Shown here piece by piece: positions 55,851 through 64,000 of a stretch of DNA of 64,000 bases (positions are counted from its first letter, which is position 1; every line of letters starts with the position of its first letter). Source of the stretch: Planctomycetales bacterium (lineage in GTDB: Bacteria > Planctomycetota > Planctomycetia > Planctomycetales > Planctomycetaceae); contig JAPLOA010000109.1 of the NCBI GenBank assembly GCA_026400835.1, positions 1 through 64,000 on the forward strand, in the 5' to 3' direction. Below the pieces are notes generated by a model. That model did no database searches and was not told the origin of the DNA. It worked only from the letters and a program-made list of their open reading frames with translations. Made by a program: the position numbers and the translations under genes.

Positions 55851-57226
55851 TGTTAACTTACATACGAAGGCACTCAGTAGTCTTTGCATTGTTCAGTGTG
55901 ATCACGATCGGAGCCATCTATGCTGTTCTGACTTTAGATCAGGTAAGAGTGGGCGAGGGAATTCGTCGCCCACTCAAGGAGTTGAAAGACGGCGTATTCT
56001 TCATTAGTCCCGAAGACTATGCGGGCACCGTTGGACATCTCACCCGAAAGAAAGTTGTTTTTCTGCCAGCTCCGCAACAGAAACTCTCCCTGTCGAAACC
56101 TGCTGTGGCTGCTGCAGACTACCTCGGGCCGGAAAGCTGTCGCGAGTGTCACGCCGCTTATGTCGAGACTTCAGCAGCGACAGCTCATTACAGGACATGC
56201 CGCCTCCCCAGCGAAACATCTCTTCCGGATGATTTTGGTGAAGGTCGCAATATCCTTCGTACAGCAACCCCTGACATGCTGTTTGAGATGTCTCGGTCCG
56301 GCGACAAGTACTATCAGTCAGTGGTGGTGTTGCGTCGAGGCGTGGAGTTCGAACACAAGGAAGAAATCGGCATAGTGACAGGATCTGCAAAGTATGGGCA
56401 GACGTTTCTCTTCTGGAAAGATCAGTGTCTGTATGAGCTTCCCGTGAGTCACTTTACGGAGCTTGGCGAATGGGTTAACAGCCCAGGTTATGTTGATGGT
56501 GTTGCAAACTTTGCCAGACCCATATTCGCACGCTGCCTTGAATGCCATAGTACATGGATCGAACAATCCGGTGTCCCATTGAATCGCTTCAAGGAACAGC
56601 CATCGATACTCGGAATTACGTGCGAAAAGTGCCACGGTCCGGGTCGAGAACATGTTGAATATCACCGGCGTGAGCCTGACGACCGAACAGCCCGGCATAT
56701 TGTGAATCCTGGAAATCTGTCTCGGGAACGTTCGATCGATATGTGTTCATTGTGTCACTCGGGTGCGGGTGAGCCATTGCAGGATCCTTTCAGCTTTCGG
56801 CCGGGCGACCAGCTGGCAGATTTCGTGAAGATACCCCCCGACTCAGAGTCTGGTCCGGGAGGAGTTCATTCAGCCAATCAGCAGGCTCGAATGGCACTGA
56901 GCCAGTGTTTTCAGCAGAGCTCCGATATGCAATGCACAACGTGTCATGATCCACATCATCAGGAGCGTGGAAATGCGAAGCTCTTCATTGAACGCTGCTT
57001 TAAATGCCACGAATCCAGTGACTGCAGAATTGTGAAGGAAATGGGGGTTGCAGCTGAGGGACGATGTATCGATTGCCACATGCCAAGCCGGGCGGATTCG
57101 CAAATGCCGATGCAGAAGGAAAAGGAAACGTTCCGCCCCATGCTGCGAGATCACCTGATCGACATCTGGGATGATAAAACAGCTGAGGTGCTGAAGGAGA
57201 TAGCGTCTGGTGCGAGCAAGCCATAG
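55850..57226 (+). CDS. Heptaheme cytochrome c (cytochrome c554-like)
   Basis: 458 residues; ATG at 55850 overlaps the TPR stop (a TTG one codon earlier is possible). A signal anchor (VVFALFSVITIGAIYAVL) exports it. Seven CXXCH heme sites are visible in order: CRECH, CLECH, CEKCH, CSLCH, CTTCH, CFKCH and CIDCH. The spacing and the FARCLECHSTW and SDMQCTTCHDPHH blocks fit the c554/multiheme electron-transfer group. It probably passes electrons to or from a periplasmic partner. It ends the five-gene operon; no terminal oxidase is near. Confidence 0.93.
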   Translation: MLTYIRRHSVVFALFSVITIGAIYAVLTLDQVRVGEGIRRPLKELKDGVFFISPEDYAGTVGHLTRKKVVFLPAPQQKLSLSKPAVAAADYLGPESCRECHAAYVETSAATAHYRTCRLPSETSLPDDFGEGRNILRTATPDMLFEMSRSGDKYYQSVVVLRRGVEFEHKEEIGIVTGSAKYGQTFLFWKDQCLYELPVSHFTELGEWVNSPGYVDGVANFARPIFARCLECHSTWIEQSGVPLNRFKEQPSILGITCEKCHGPGREHVEYHRREPDDRTARHIVNPGNLSRERSIDMCSLCHSGAGEPLQDPFSFRPGDQLADFVKIPPDSESGPGGVHSANQQARMALSQCFQQSSDMQCTTCHDPHHQERGNAKLFIERCFKCHESSDCRIVKEMGVAAEGRCIDCHMPSRADSQMPMQKEKETFRPMLRDHLIDIWDDKTAEVLKEIASGASKP

Positions 57227-57320
57227 CAGAACGTCAGAACTTGTTCCGGACCAGATACAGCCGAATGCTGCCTTGCAGGATCGCGGGAATGTGAAACCTT
57301 GCTCGGCTGCATGCATGAAG

Positions 57321-58622
57321 TCAATGTGCCTCCGGGCCAGGTTGATTGACCTTGGGTTCGGTGGTCTCAAACACTTCGCAATCCGGATGAGTTTTTCTCC
57401 AACTTGTCCAGAACTCTGCGGGCGACGTTTTTCTCCACATGGCCAGAGCTTTGCCGACATGTGAGTAAAACGTGTAATTCTGATCGATCACAGACTGCGG
57501 CGTTTCATTGACATTGTTGATTAGCCAGTCCGCTGCCTTCAGAATCTGTTCGCGTGGCGGGTGAAGTTCCTGCGGCGCGATGGATAGCCATTCCAGATGA
57601 TGGCCCGTCGCGATGACTCGCTTGTAGCCCTTTTCCTTTGGATCGGCTTTGGCTTCCGCCTCAGCACCGTCTGTCCAGTTTGCTGGCCACGAACCATCCG
57701 GACTCTGTGAGGCAATGATCATGTCTCGACAGGTCTTCAGATAGTCCATAATCTGACTTTGTGTTTCAGCCGTGATCAGATCTCCGCCGTATTGTTCGTT
57801 CAGGCGAAGCAGAAGCATCAGCGAGTACACTCGATGTGTCCCCAGACAAACGCCATCGCGTTTATGGTTCCGCATCAATCGCTCGGCGACCATGTCAAAC
57901 GTGATTCTTCGCCCCTCACCGTTGTGCCAGACGTTGGATTTCTGAGGGGCCAGCCAGAGCGTAAACGCCAGGGCCGACCATTCGGTTTCGCGTTCATCCA
58001 GATGAAAGTCGCGAAGGGCTTCTGCCAGCACGTCACGCACTTGTGATGCTCGTGCAGTCGTGAACACGGGAGCATCGAGCGGCAAGCCTGATTCGGTGAG
58101 GGCCGCGAGCGTATGATCGTGATGAACCGAGCTGGAAGAATCTTCGCCCCAGCGAACATGAACGCCATCCGGGGTAAGCTCCATCAACGGCGGATTGTTC
58201 TTGCCCCACGAGTCCATGTACTTTGCAGTGTCCGTCAGGAAGTCACTCATCTGAGGCCCGGAGATCGCGTCGGGATTTTTAAACTCGATCGATGAACCCC
58301 ATGTTCGTAACGCGTGCTCAACCAGATTCGGACGCAGATGACTGCGACTGAACCGCGGTACGATCTTTTTCAATACGCCTGCCAATTCTTCATCCGACAC
58401 GACCTCTGCATCGTCGTAAAACGGAGCCACGGTGGCCAGCCTGGAGTCGCGAAGGTTTACATCCAAAGCGAATGCTCGATGAGTCACTTTGGCGATGACT
58501 TCCTGCTGGCGAATGCCCGGAATACAGAACCAGGAGGCTGCAAATGCACTGCCGAAGGCCAGTTGGACAGTCAGCCACGTTCGCAGTGAGACTTTTCGGC
58601 GTGAGTTTCGAACGATAATCAT
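57321..58622 (-). CDS. Exported alpha/alpha-toroid-like protein of unknown function
   Basis: 433 residues with an N-terminal hydrophobic segment (TWLTVQLAFGSAFAASWFC), so exported or anchored. Later parts have HRVYSLMLLLRLNEQYGGDLIT, CRDMIIASQSPDGSWPANWTDG and KGYKRVIATGHHLEWLSIAPQE, with the QSPDGSWPANW block recalling terpene-cyclase/prenyltransferase alpha-alpha toroids (QDxDGSW-like). The usual DxDD motif of squalene cyclases is not seen, so cyclase activity is doubtful. It sits 96 bp after the GT-C-like gene on the same strand and may be in one transcript. Confidence 0.75.
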   Translation of the reverse strand: MIIVRNSRRKVSLRTWLTVQLAFGSAFAASWFCIPGIRQQEVIAKVTHRAFALDVNLRDSRLATVAPFYDDAEVVSDEELAGVLKKIVPRFSRSHLRPNLVEHALRTWGSSIEFKNPDAISGPQMSDFLTDTAKYMDSWGKNNPPLMELTPDGVHVRWGEDSSSSVHHDHTLAALTESGLPLDAPVFTTARASQVRDVLAEALRDFHLDERETEWSALAFTLWLAPQKSNVWHNGEGRRITFDMVAERLMRNHKRDGVCLGTHRVYSLMLLLRLNEQYGGDLITAETQSQIMDYLKTCRDMIIASQSPDGSWPANWTDGAEAEAKADPKEKGYKRVIATGHHLEWLSIAPQELHPPREQILKAADWLINNVNETPQSVIDQNYTFYSHVGKALAMWRKTSPAEFWTSWRKTHPDCEVFETTEPKVNQPGPEAH

Positions 58623-58718
58623 TTCAGATCCTGCACAGTCGTTTGAATTCGATGATCTGGGAGATCAGCAGTCGCGTTGAGGCCCGCTGTGATGCTGAGC
58701 GAACGTTCGCGTGAAAGG

Positions 58719-60323
58719 TCAGATCGGGTTGTTTCTCACGAAAACGGCACCCTGTCGGTCTTCATAGTTGGCCTTCCATTCCGTGCTATCCTTGAACCGT
58801 TTCAGCAGAGCTGGCTGACGACTCTTGTCGATTACGGCAAGATTGATTCCATACTCGTTCATCAGTCCGTCCCAGTCGGAAGGGCCGTTGATAATCCGGA
58901 TATAATCGTTCCAGACTTGCACCGGGGTCACATGCACATGCAGGTTCACCATCGGTTCCAGTGACTTAGGGCCTCGATTCATCACGTACCCGGCCCACTC
59001 TGCTGGAACGAACGAGATACCTCGCGGAATGGTTTCCATGGAATCCAAAAACGCCACAGTCGCTAGTGGCGTTTCGACAGAGACCAGTCGATTGGCTTCA
59101 GGTACGCGGCTATGAACCAATTGAATCCCGAACGGAGTCAATGCAAACAAAATCCACAGAATGCCGCCATTGACCAGGGTCATCAGGCCGGTTCCTTTGC
59201 CTGGCTGAGGATTCTGCAACCACGTCGTTGTTTGTCTCATTCCGGCAATCAGATGAGTTCCGGTAATGATTCCAGCCAGAGGAGCCCACCAATTCAGCAT
59301 TCGAGCAGACCATGCGGCGAGCAGCCCTGTGGCGACAAAAGCCAGCATCTCCCCGCAGTGCATTCGTCGTGGACTCAGTTTGATGGCGAAGCATGCCAGC
59401 AACGCGGCGGCGGCCGCTGATTGCCCCTGAGCCGTTCGCAATGTCAGCGCGTCCCATTCGAACATGGATTCGATGTTAGGATTGCCAGCGACATTCATGA
59501 CTTCAGGATAGACGCCAATCCCGGCTGGATTCAGCAATACCGCGGCTGCACAAAGTTGAGTCAGGAGAATAGTGCGATGAAACTCTCGATCAAGCAGGGC
59601 AATTCGCAGAGATTTGGAGATCGCAAGGACATCACCGAAGCGACCAATTCCTGCAAATCCCATCAGCAGCAAGCCCATTGAGAAAGATCCATGGATGTTG
59701 GCCCAGACAGCAAACAGGATCGGCAGACCAATCCATGAGGCTCGATTATGTTTATTGCGTCCCAACATCCAGGCAACGATTACACAGTAGAAGACTACTC
59801 CAGCGAGCTGGGGTCGGATCACCAGCAGTTGATCGAGGTTGACCTTAAAGAAGATGCTCGCCGCAAGAATGCCGCCGAGCGTCGACTTACTCATTTTGAC
59901 TGTTCGCCATGAGACCAATGCCAGGCTCAACGCAATCATGAGAGCATAGACAAACTGAAGAGAGGTCAACCCGAAACGTGCGTTCAGGGTGGCCAATCCC
60001 ACCTGAGCCAGCCAGGGAATATTGACCATGGAAACGCCACGGCAGAGCCGCATCAGAGGTTCCGTCGACGAGACCACACCAGTTTTCAGAATCTGATCCC
60101 CGTAGTTCAGGTGATCCCACAGATCGGTGTGCCACAGAGGTCGACTGGCCATCATAATGAAGACCAGACCGATCAGAGTCGTGAAGATTACGGAGGCCGG
60201 GGTACATCGCATCCATTCCGGAGTTTTGTCCTCCAGAACTCGGGCATCAGGAAGTTCTGGCGAGGGAAGTGGCTGCGGAGGCTCTGTCATTTCCGGCTTT
60301 TCTGCAACAACGGACATACTCAT
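58719..60323 (-). CDS. Polytopic membrane protein, GT-C-like
   Basis: 534 residues with ten or so membrane helices, beginning after a Pro/Glu-rich cytoplasmic tail. The first loop, LWHTDLWDHLNYGDQILKTGVVSSTEPLM...VNIPWLAQVGLATL, has the Asp-His-x-x-x-Gly/Trp-Leu-Ala-Gln pattern of GT-C glycosyltransferase-like proteins. Several helices follow (VIFTTLIGLVFIMMAS, WIGLPILFAVWANIHGSFSMGLLLMGFAGIGR), ending in a soluble domain with VQVWNDYIRIINGPSDWDGLMNEYGINLAVIDK. A lipid-linked sugar transferase role is inferred from the fold, not shown. Confidence 0.75.
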   Translation of the reverse strand: MSMSVVAEKPEMTEPPQPLPSPELPDARVLEDKTPEWMRCTPASVIFTTLIGLVFIMMASRPLWHTDLWDHLNYGDQILKTGVVSSTEPLMRLCRGVSMVNIPWLAQVGLATLNARFGLTSLQFVYALMIALSLALVSWRTVKMSKSTLGGILAASIFFKVNLDQLLVIRPQLAGVVFYCVIVAWMLGRNKHNRASWIGLPILFAVWANIHGSFSMGLLLMGFAGIGRFGDVLAISKSLRIALLDREFHRTILLTQLCAAAVLLNPAGIGVYPEVMNVAGNPNIESMFEWDALTLRTAQGQSAAAAALLACFAIKLSPRRMHCGEMLAFVATGLLAAWSARMLNWWAPLAGIITGTHLIAGMRQTTTWLQNPQPGKGTGLMTLVNGGILWILFALTPFGIQLVHSRVPEANRLVSVETPLATVAFLDSMETIPRGISFVPAEWAGYVMNRGPKSLEPMVNLHVHVTPVQVWNDYIRIINGPSDWDGLMNEYGINLAVIDKSRQPALLKRFKDSTEWKANYEDRQGAVFVRNNPI

Positions 60324-60670
60324 TTCCTCAGCCTTAACGACGCAAGATCACACCTGATGTTGCGAAAACTCTACATCACTCCGAATCCTGCCTGAGACAC
60401 CTTCTTTTTGACGACAGGAGTGCAGGCGAACATGCAGTAAGGGTTTTCCGGTTGGGGCGAAATATCTGATTGTGCGGGGCTCTGCGATTGTGCCGGGGGT
60501 TTCGTGAATAGAGGATTGACCTCTTGACCAGAAACGTTGTGCAGTCAAGATTTCCTGGCCGTTGACAGATATTGACGCCGGTTCAGAATCCGAGCGAACC
60601 CCAGGGTTCCAGTGGGACAATGATCCTGGCTGGCGGTTTGAGTTCGTCGGACAGTCACTGAGGAGAAACG
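60324..60670. other. Divergent intergenic region
   Basis: 347 bp between the GT-C-like gene (minus) and the amidohydrolase (plus). A minus-strand open frame that spans it also crosses the amidohydrolase antisense and is rejected. It probably holds two promoters. Confidence 0.4.
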
Positions 60671-61942
60671 ATGCGAGAGATTTCCGATATGGGTTGGCGA
60701 GTATCTCCGGCGGATGTTGAACGAATCGTTCCGTTTGAGCTGCTGCTGGACAGGATGGCCGAAAGTCGTCAGGCTGACTGGATCCAGCACCGTCGCGCGC
60801 TGCATACGAGGCCTGAGCCCAGCGGACAGGAACGCGAAACGACCGCCCATATCGTCTCACGGCTTAAGGAACTGGGGATCTCTGGAAGAGTTCCGGACCG
60901 CGGAGTGGGCGTGATCGCTGATCTGGTTTTGGGTTCGCCGGCGGCCAATGCTCCGCTGATAGTGGTCCGTGCCGACATTGATGCGTTACGAATGCAGGAT
61001 CGCAAGACGACACCGTACGCGTCGGCCTGTTCGGGCCTGGCCCATGCCTGTGGCCACGATGTTCATACGACGATTGTTCTGGCTGTTGCCGAAATGTTGT
61101 CGAATCTGAAAAAACGGCTGCCGGAGTCAGAAGTACCCTCCGCGCGGCTGCGTTTTATTTTCCAGGCCGCCGAAGAGACGGCCGAAGGCGCGGCCTGGAT
61201 GGTCGAAGATGGCGCACTGAAGGATGTGTCCGCAATCCTTGGCCTTCATGTAGACCCTACAATTCCTGTAGGCAAAGTTGGAATTCGTTATGGGGTTTTG
61301 ACGGCTCAGGTGGATGAAGTCGAAATCAGTGTTCGAGGCAAAGGAGGACATGCCGCGCGGCCGCAGCACACGACAGATCCTCTGGCCGCCGCTGCTGCAC
61401 TGGTATCCACGTTGTACCAGACGGTGCCTCGTCGAGCCGATGTATTGTATCCGACGGTGTTTACGATGGGCACGATTCATGGAGGATCCGCGTCAAACGT
61501 TATTCCGGATGTCGTGGAGATCATGGGAACTCTAAGATCGACCGATCGAGTCAACCGTCAGGCGGTAATGGATACAATTCAAAGAACCTGCGACGGCTTG
61601 GCGGCAGCCACGGGAAATACGATTGACGTCCGTTTTTTGTGTCCGCTCGGTTCCGTCGTGAACGACGTCACTGTCACGTCAGCTTACGAAGCATCTGCCA
61701 TCCAGGTTTTGGGTGGGCAGAATCTGACGATCATCGATAAGCCGAGTATGGGTGGCGAAGACTTCGCGGTTTACCTGGACCATGTGCGAGGCTCTCAGTT
61801 TCGACTGGGTTGTGCCTCGGGTGAAGGGGAGTGGCCGATGTTGCACTCGCCGATTTTCGATGTGGATGAGAGAGCGATCTCGATAGGGGCCAGAATTATC
61901 TCGCGGGCTGCTCTGATACTGTCATTGATGGCCCCGGAGTGA
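60671..61942 (+). CDS. M20-family amidohydrolase
   Basis: 423 residues, soluble, starting MREISDMGWRVSPADVERI. The metal-binding HACGHDVHTT and EETAEGAAWMVEDG (catalytic Glu and ligand) motifs are intact, followed by GLHVDPTIPVGKVGIRYG and the lid/dimerisation region (RGKGGHAARPQHTTDPLAAAAAL). MGGEDFAVYLDHVRG carries the last ligand region. It resembles hippurate/N-acyl-amino-acid hydrolases; the acyl group preference is unknown. It lies 109 bp before the YbdK-type ligase, so they may share a transcript, but no functional link is evident. Confidence 0.93.
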   Translation: MREISDMGWRVSPADVERIVPFELLLDRMAESRQADWIQHRRALHTRPEPSGQERETTAHIVSRLKELGISGRVPDRGVGVIADLVLGSPAANAPLIVVRADIDALRMQDRKTTPYASACSGLAHACGHDVHTTIVLAVAEMLSNLKKRLPESEVPSARLRFIFQAAEETAEGAAWMVEDGALKDVSAILGLHVDPTIPVGKVGIRYGVLTAQVDEVEISVRGKGGHAARPQHTTDPLAAAAALVSTLYQTVPRRADVLYPTVFTMGTIHGGSASNVIPDVVEIMGTLRSTDRVNRQAVMDTIQRTCDGLAAATGNTIDVRFLCPLGSVVNDVTVTSAYEASAIQVLGGQNLTIIDKPSMGGEDFAVYLDHVRGSQFRLGCASGEGEWPMLHSPIFDVDERAISIGARIISRAALILSLMAPE

Positions 61943-62051
61943 TTGAGCGGTTGTCTGAAGCGGCTTGTTTTCTTTAGCTGTTCTCTGCTGATTTTGTTCT
62001 GTTACGGCGACCACACTTCACAGTGCAAACGTTGTTCAGGAAAGAGTTCTG

Positions 62052-63167
62052 ATGACGGTGATGCGATTTACACCCAACGCCAGCCCGACGATCGGCGTGG
62101 AAATTGAACTGCAATTGATTGATTCTCGAGAACTGGGGCTCACCAGTTGTATCGACCAGTTGATGACCGCGCTGCCTCCTCACATGCGCGAGTCAGTCAA
62201 GCCGGAACTGATGCAGTGCTATGTGGAGATCAACACTCGGATCTGTCGGACCGTGAAAGAAGCGGGGGATGACCTGCGTCAGAAACTGGCGGATCTGGAA
62301 GCCATTATTCATCCGATGGGAATTCGTCTGCTGTGGGCCGCGACTCATCCGTTTTCTTCGTGGCGCAATCAGAAGATCACGGTCCATGAACGTTACCATC
62401 GTCTGGTGACGTTGATGGAAGATGTGGTTCGTCGACTGGTGACTTTTGGTCTGCATGTTCATATTGGCGTGGACTCCGGCGACAAGGCCGTCATGATTTG
62501 CGATCGCATGTTGCACCATCTGCCGTTACTGCTGGCGTTGTCAGCGAACTCGCCATTCTGGGAAGCTCGCAGTACAGGTCTTCAATCAAATCGATCCAAG
62601 ATTATGGAGGGGCTGCCAACAGCGGGTTTGCCGTATCAGATGCGAAACTGGAGCGAGTATGTCTGGCTGGTGAAGCACCTGATGTCGACGGGCTTTATAA
62701 ACTCCATCCGGGAAATCTGGTGGGACATTCGTCCTCATCATCACTTTGGGACAGTCGAAGTTCGTGTGTGCGATATGCCTCCGAGCCTTGATCATGTTCT
62801 GGCTTTGACATCGCTGATTCAGTGTCTTGTGCATACGATTTCGCATGACATTGACGAAGGGACGTTTTTGCCCGAGTATCATCCGATGATGGTGGAACAG
62901 AACAAGTGGCGGGCGACTCGCTACGGTGCGGACGCTTCCTTGGTTAGTTCCAAAGATTTCCAGCAGCGATCGGTGCCACAGATCGTGGATGAGATGATTC
63001 AGCGGCTGACGCCGACGGCGATCGAGCTGAACTGTCTGGCGGAGCTGGAGTCGGTTTCGTTGCTGCCCATGAGCAGCGGTGCGCGGCGGCAAACGGAGAT
63101 CTATGAAGCGACTGGCAGTCGTCGGAAGGTCGTGGAGAAGTTGCTGGAAGTTCCCGCATGGCGGTAG
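62052..63167 (+). CDS. YbdK-type carboxylate-amine ligase (GCS2 family)
   Basis: 371 residues. PTIGVEIELQLID near the start is the family Glu-x-Glu metal motif, and HVHIGVDSGDKAVMICDRML and SANSPFWEARSTG follow. The arrangement matches the glutamate-cysteine-ligase 2/YbdK group, which joins amino acids to amines; the actual pair is unknown. The stop overlaps the start of the small gene at 63158 by 10 nt. It is intact and of normal length. Confidence 0.92.
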   Translation: MTVMRFTPNASPTIGVEIELQLIDSRELGLTSCIDQLMTALPPHMRESVKPELMQCYVEINTRICRTVKEAGDDLRQKLADLEAIIHPMGIRLLWAATHPFSSWRNQKITVHERYHRLVTLMEDVVRRLVTFGLHVHIGVDSGDKAVMICDRMLHHLPLLLALSANSPFWEARSTGLQSNRSKIMEGLPTAGLPYQMRNWSEYVWLVKHLMSTGFINSIREIWWDIRPHHHFGTVEVRVCDMPPSLDHVLALTSLIQCLVHTISHDIDEGTFLPEYHPMMVEQNKWRATRYGADASLVSSKDFQQRSVPQIVDEMIQRLTPTAIELNCLAELESVSLLPMSSGARRQTEIYEATGSRRKVVEKLLEVPAWR

Positions 63168-63499
63168 TTCGACTTCCGGCGGACTTCGTGAATGACTCCC
63201 AGGACGCTGTGGCCTGCGTTTGTCGTCGGCTTAATGAACTGGCGCCAGTGATTGATCTGGATGTCTCGGACTTCGATTCGAAGGCTCAGATTGATTCGTG
63301 TGAAATACTTTCTGTGAGGTCTACTGAAGGCTCCATCGAAATCTGTTACCAGCTCAAATTCTCTGCCAGCTACACCTGCAGCGATATCGAGTTCGCGGGG
63401 GCTCATCATCGGACGTTACGTGGGGTACGAGAAGGCGATTTCTGGGTTTTCGAGTCGCTTCCATCGGTTGAATCCAGATCAACGGTTGACGAGTTCTAG
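63158..63499 (+). CDS. Small hypothetical protein
   Basis: 113 residues overlapping the YbdK stop by 10 nt, which suggests coupling. No family recognised. It has no signal or membrane segment, and contains VDLDVSDFD-like strands (APVIDLDVSDFDSKAQIDSCE) and SIEICYQLKFSASYTCSDIEF, so a strand-rich fold is likely. It may be a partner of the YbdK-type enzyme, but this is only positional. Confidence 0.6.
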   Translation: MAVVRLPADFVNDSQDAVACVCRRLNELAPVIDLDVSDFDSKAQIDSCEILSVRSTEGSIEICYQLKFSASYTCSDIEFAGAHHRTLRGVREGDFWVFESLPSVESRSTVDEF

Positions 63500-63664
63500 C
63501 CGGGCGGCTTTTTCTGCACCATTGGGGATCGACGCGTCTTTGCGGTGTTTTGGGCGATAGTGACGGTGTTTTGCAAAGTAGAATTCAGCCAGTATGCTCT
63601 CGGACCGGCGCGGGAATTTTTCATCCATTGCATCTACTACGGTACACAGCTCCGGAGGCATTCG

Positions 63665-64000
63665 ATGTCGCAATTGTTGGCGTTCCCCCTGTTGCTGATG
63701 GCTCTGTTTGTGATCACGTTTGAGGATGTCGGAGCACACGCGTCGGAACAGGATCAGCAGCAAACAGATCGTCCCAACATCGTCTTTATTCTGGCTGATG
63801 ATCTGGGATATCGGGAACTCGGCTGTTACGGTCAAACGAAAATCAGGACGCCCCATCTGGATCAGCTTGCGGCAGAAGGTTTGCGTCTGACTCAGCATTA
63901 TTCCGGCAATGCCGTATGTGCGCCGTCTCGCTGTGTTTTGATGACGGGACGAGATCCCGGGCATGCGTGGATTCGCAATAACAGCGAGATGCAGCCGGAA
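63665..64000 (+). CDS. Sulfatase, 3' partial
   Basis: 112 codons before the window edge, starting [26 protein letters not shown], a signal peptide, with GGAGG six bases upstream. [21 protein letters not shown] binds calcium with the Asp pair, and CAPSR is the formylglycine site (Cys-x-Pro/Ala-Ser-Arg). Planctomycetes encode very many such sulfatases, which desulfate algal polysaccharides outside the cell. The specific sugar is not visible from this part. Confidence 0.95.
   Translation, partial: MSQLLAFPLLLMALFVITFEDVGAHASEQDQQQTDRPNIVFILADDLGYRELGCYGQTKIRTPHLDQLAAEGLRLTQHYSGNAVCAPSRCVLMTGRDPGHAWIRNNSEMQPE

Overview
The window is typical planctomycete chromosome (order Planctomycetales; the genus cannot be fixed from the sequence alone). 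The evidence is three DUF1559 prepilin-like proteins ([17 protein letters not shown]-terminus, GGEV.GEF-type C-terminus), a PVC-type cytochrome/beta-propeller protein, DUF1570 and PQQ-propeller proteins, a sulfatase, UnbV/ASPIC (CRTAC1) proteins and a formaldehyde-activating enzyme. I see no rRNA, tRNA or CRISPR array. Strand use is mixed, and genes sit in short runs rather than long operons.

Layout. 1-5.4 kb is an accessory region: the end of a huge Ala-rich protein with a polymorphic-toxin-like tail, an overlapping immunity-like gene, a REP-associated tyrosine transposase (RAYT) bounded by 20-bp inverted repeats, an orphan tail fragment, a TPR gene and two copies of a ~90-bp repeat. 5.5-9.0 kb is a minus-strand overlapping run: tyrS, an amino-acid-kinase-family gene, a 2OG-Fe(II) oxygenase and a ThiF/MoeB-like E1 enzyme. 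9.2-12.4 kb has a histone-H1-like basic protein and two unknown proteins. 12.6-18.3 kb (plus) carries sixA, dprA, two alpha/beta hydrolases and a CDGSH protein. 18.2-20.4 kb holds an ATP-grasp protein and fae, which with the kinase at 7.2 kb suggest tetrahydromethanopterin-linked C1 metabolism. 20.6-28.8 kb (minus) has a hexose-6-phosphate mutarotase, a ketosynthase homologue lacking its catalytic residues, a DUF4870 protein, two DUF1559/lipoprotein modules and trpC. 29-47 kb is housekeeping and secreted functions: CPBP protease, HAD phosphatase, a giant acidic/RG-rich disordered protein, PQQ propellers, DUF1570, PyrK-like, DUF1015, PVC cytochrome, PL6-like beta-helix, sugar isomerase and NAD-type isocitrate dehydrogenase.

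47.8-57.2 kb is the most system-like region. A small lipoprotein and a DUF1559 protein end at a terminator. They are followed by a tight operon of two tandem UnbV/FG-GAP lipoproteins, two tandem TPR membrane proteins and a seven-CXXCH cytochrome c. All five products look exported or membrane-anchored. 57.3-64 kb has a toroid-like exported protein, a GT-C-like membrane protein, an M20 amidohydrolase, a YbdK-type ligase, a small unknown gene and the start of a sulfatase.

The strongest new observation on mobile DNA is that the RAYT inverted repeats share a 13-nt core (AAAAGGGGTCAGG) with a perfect 24-bp-stem hairpin 25 kb away (28893-28970). This suggests a resident RAYT and its dispersed non-autonomous element.
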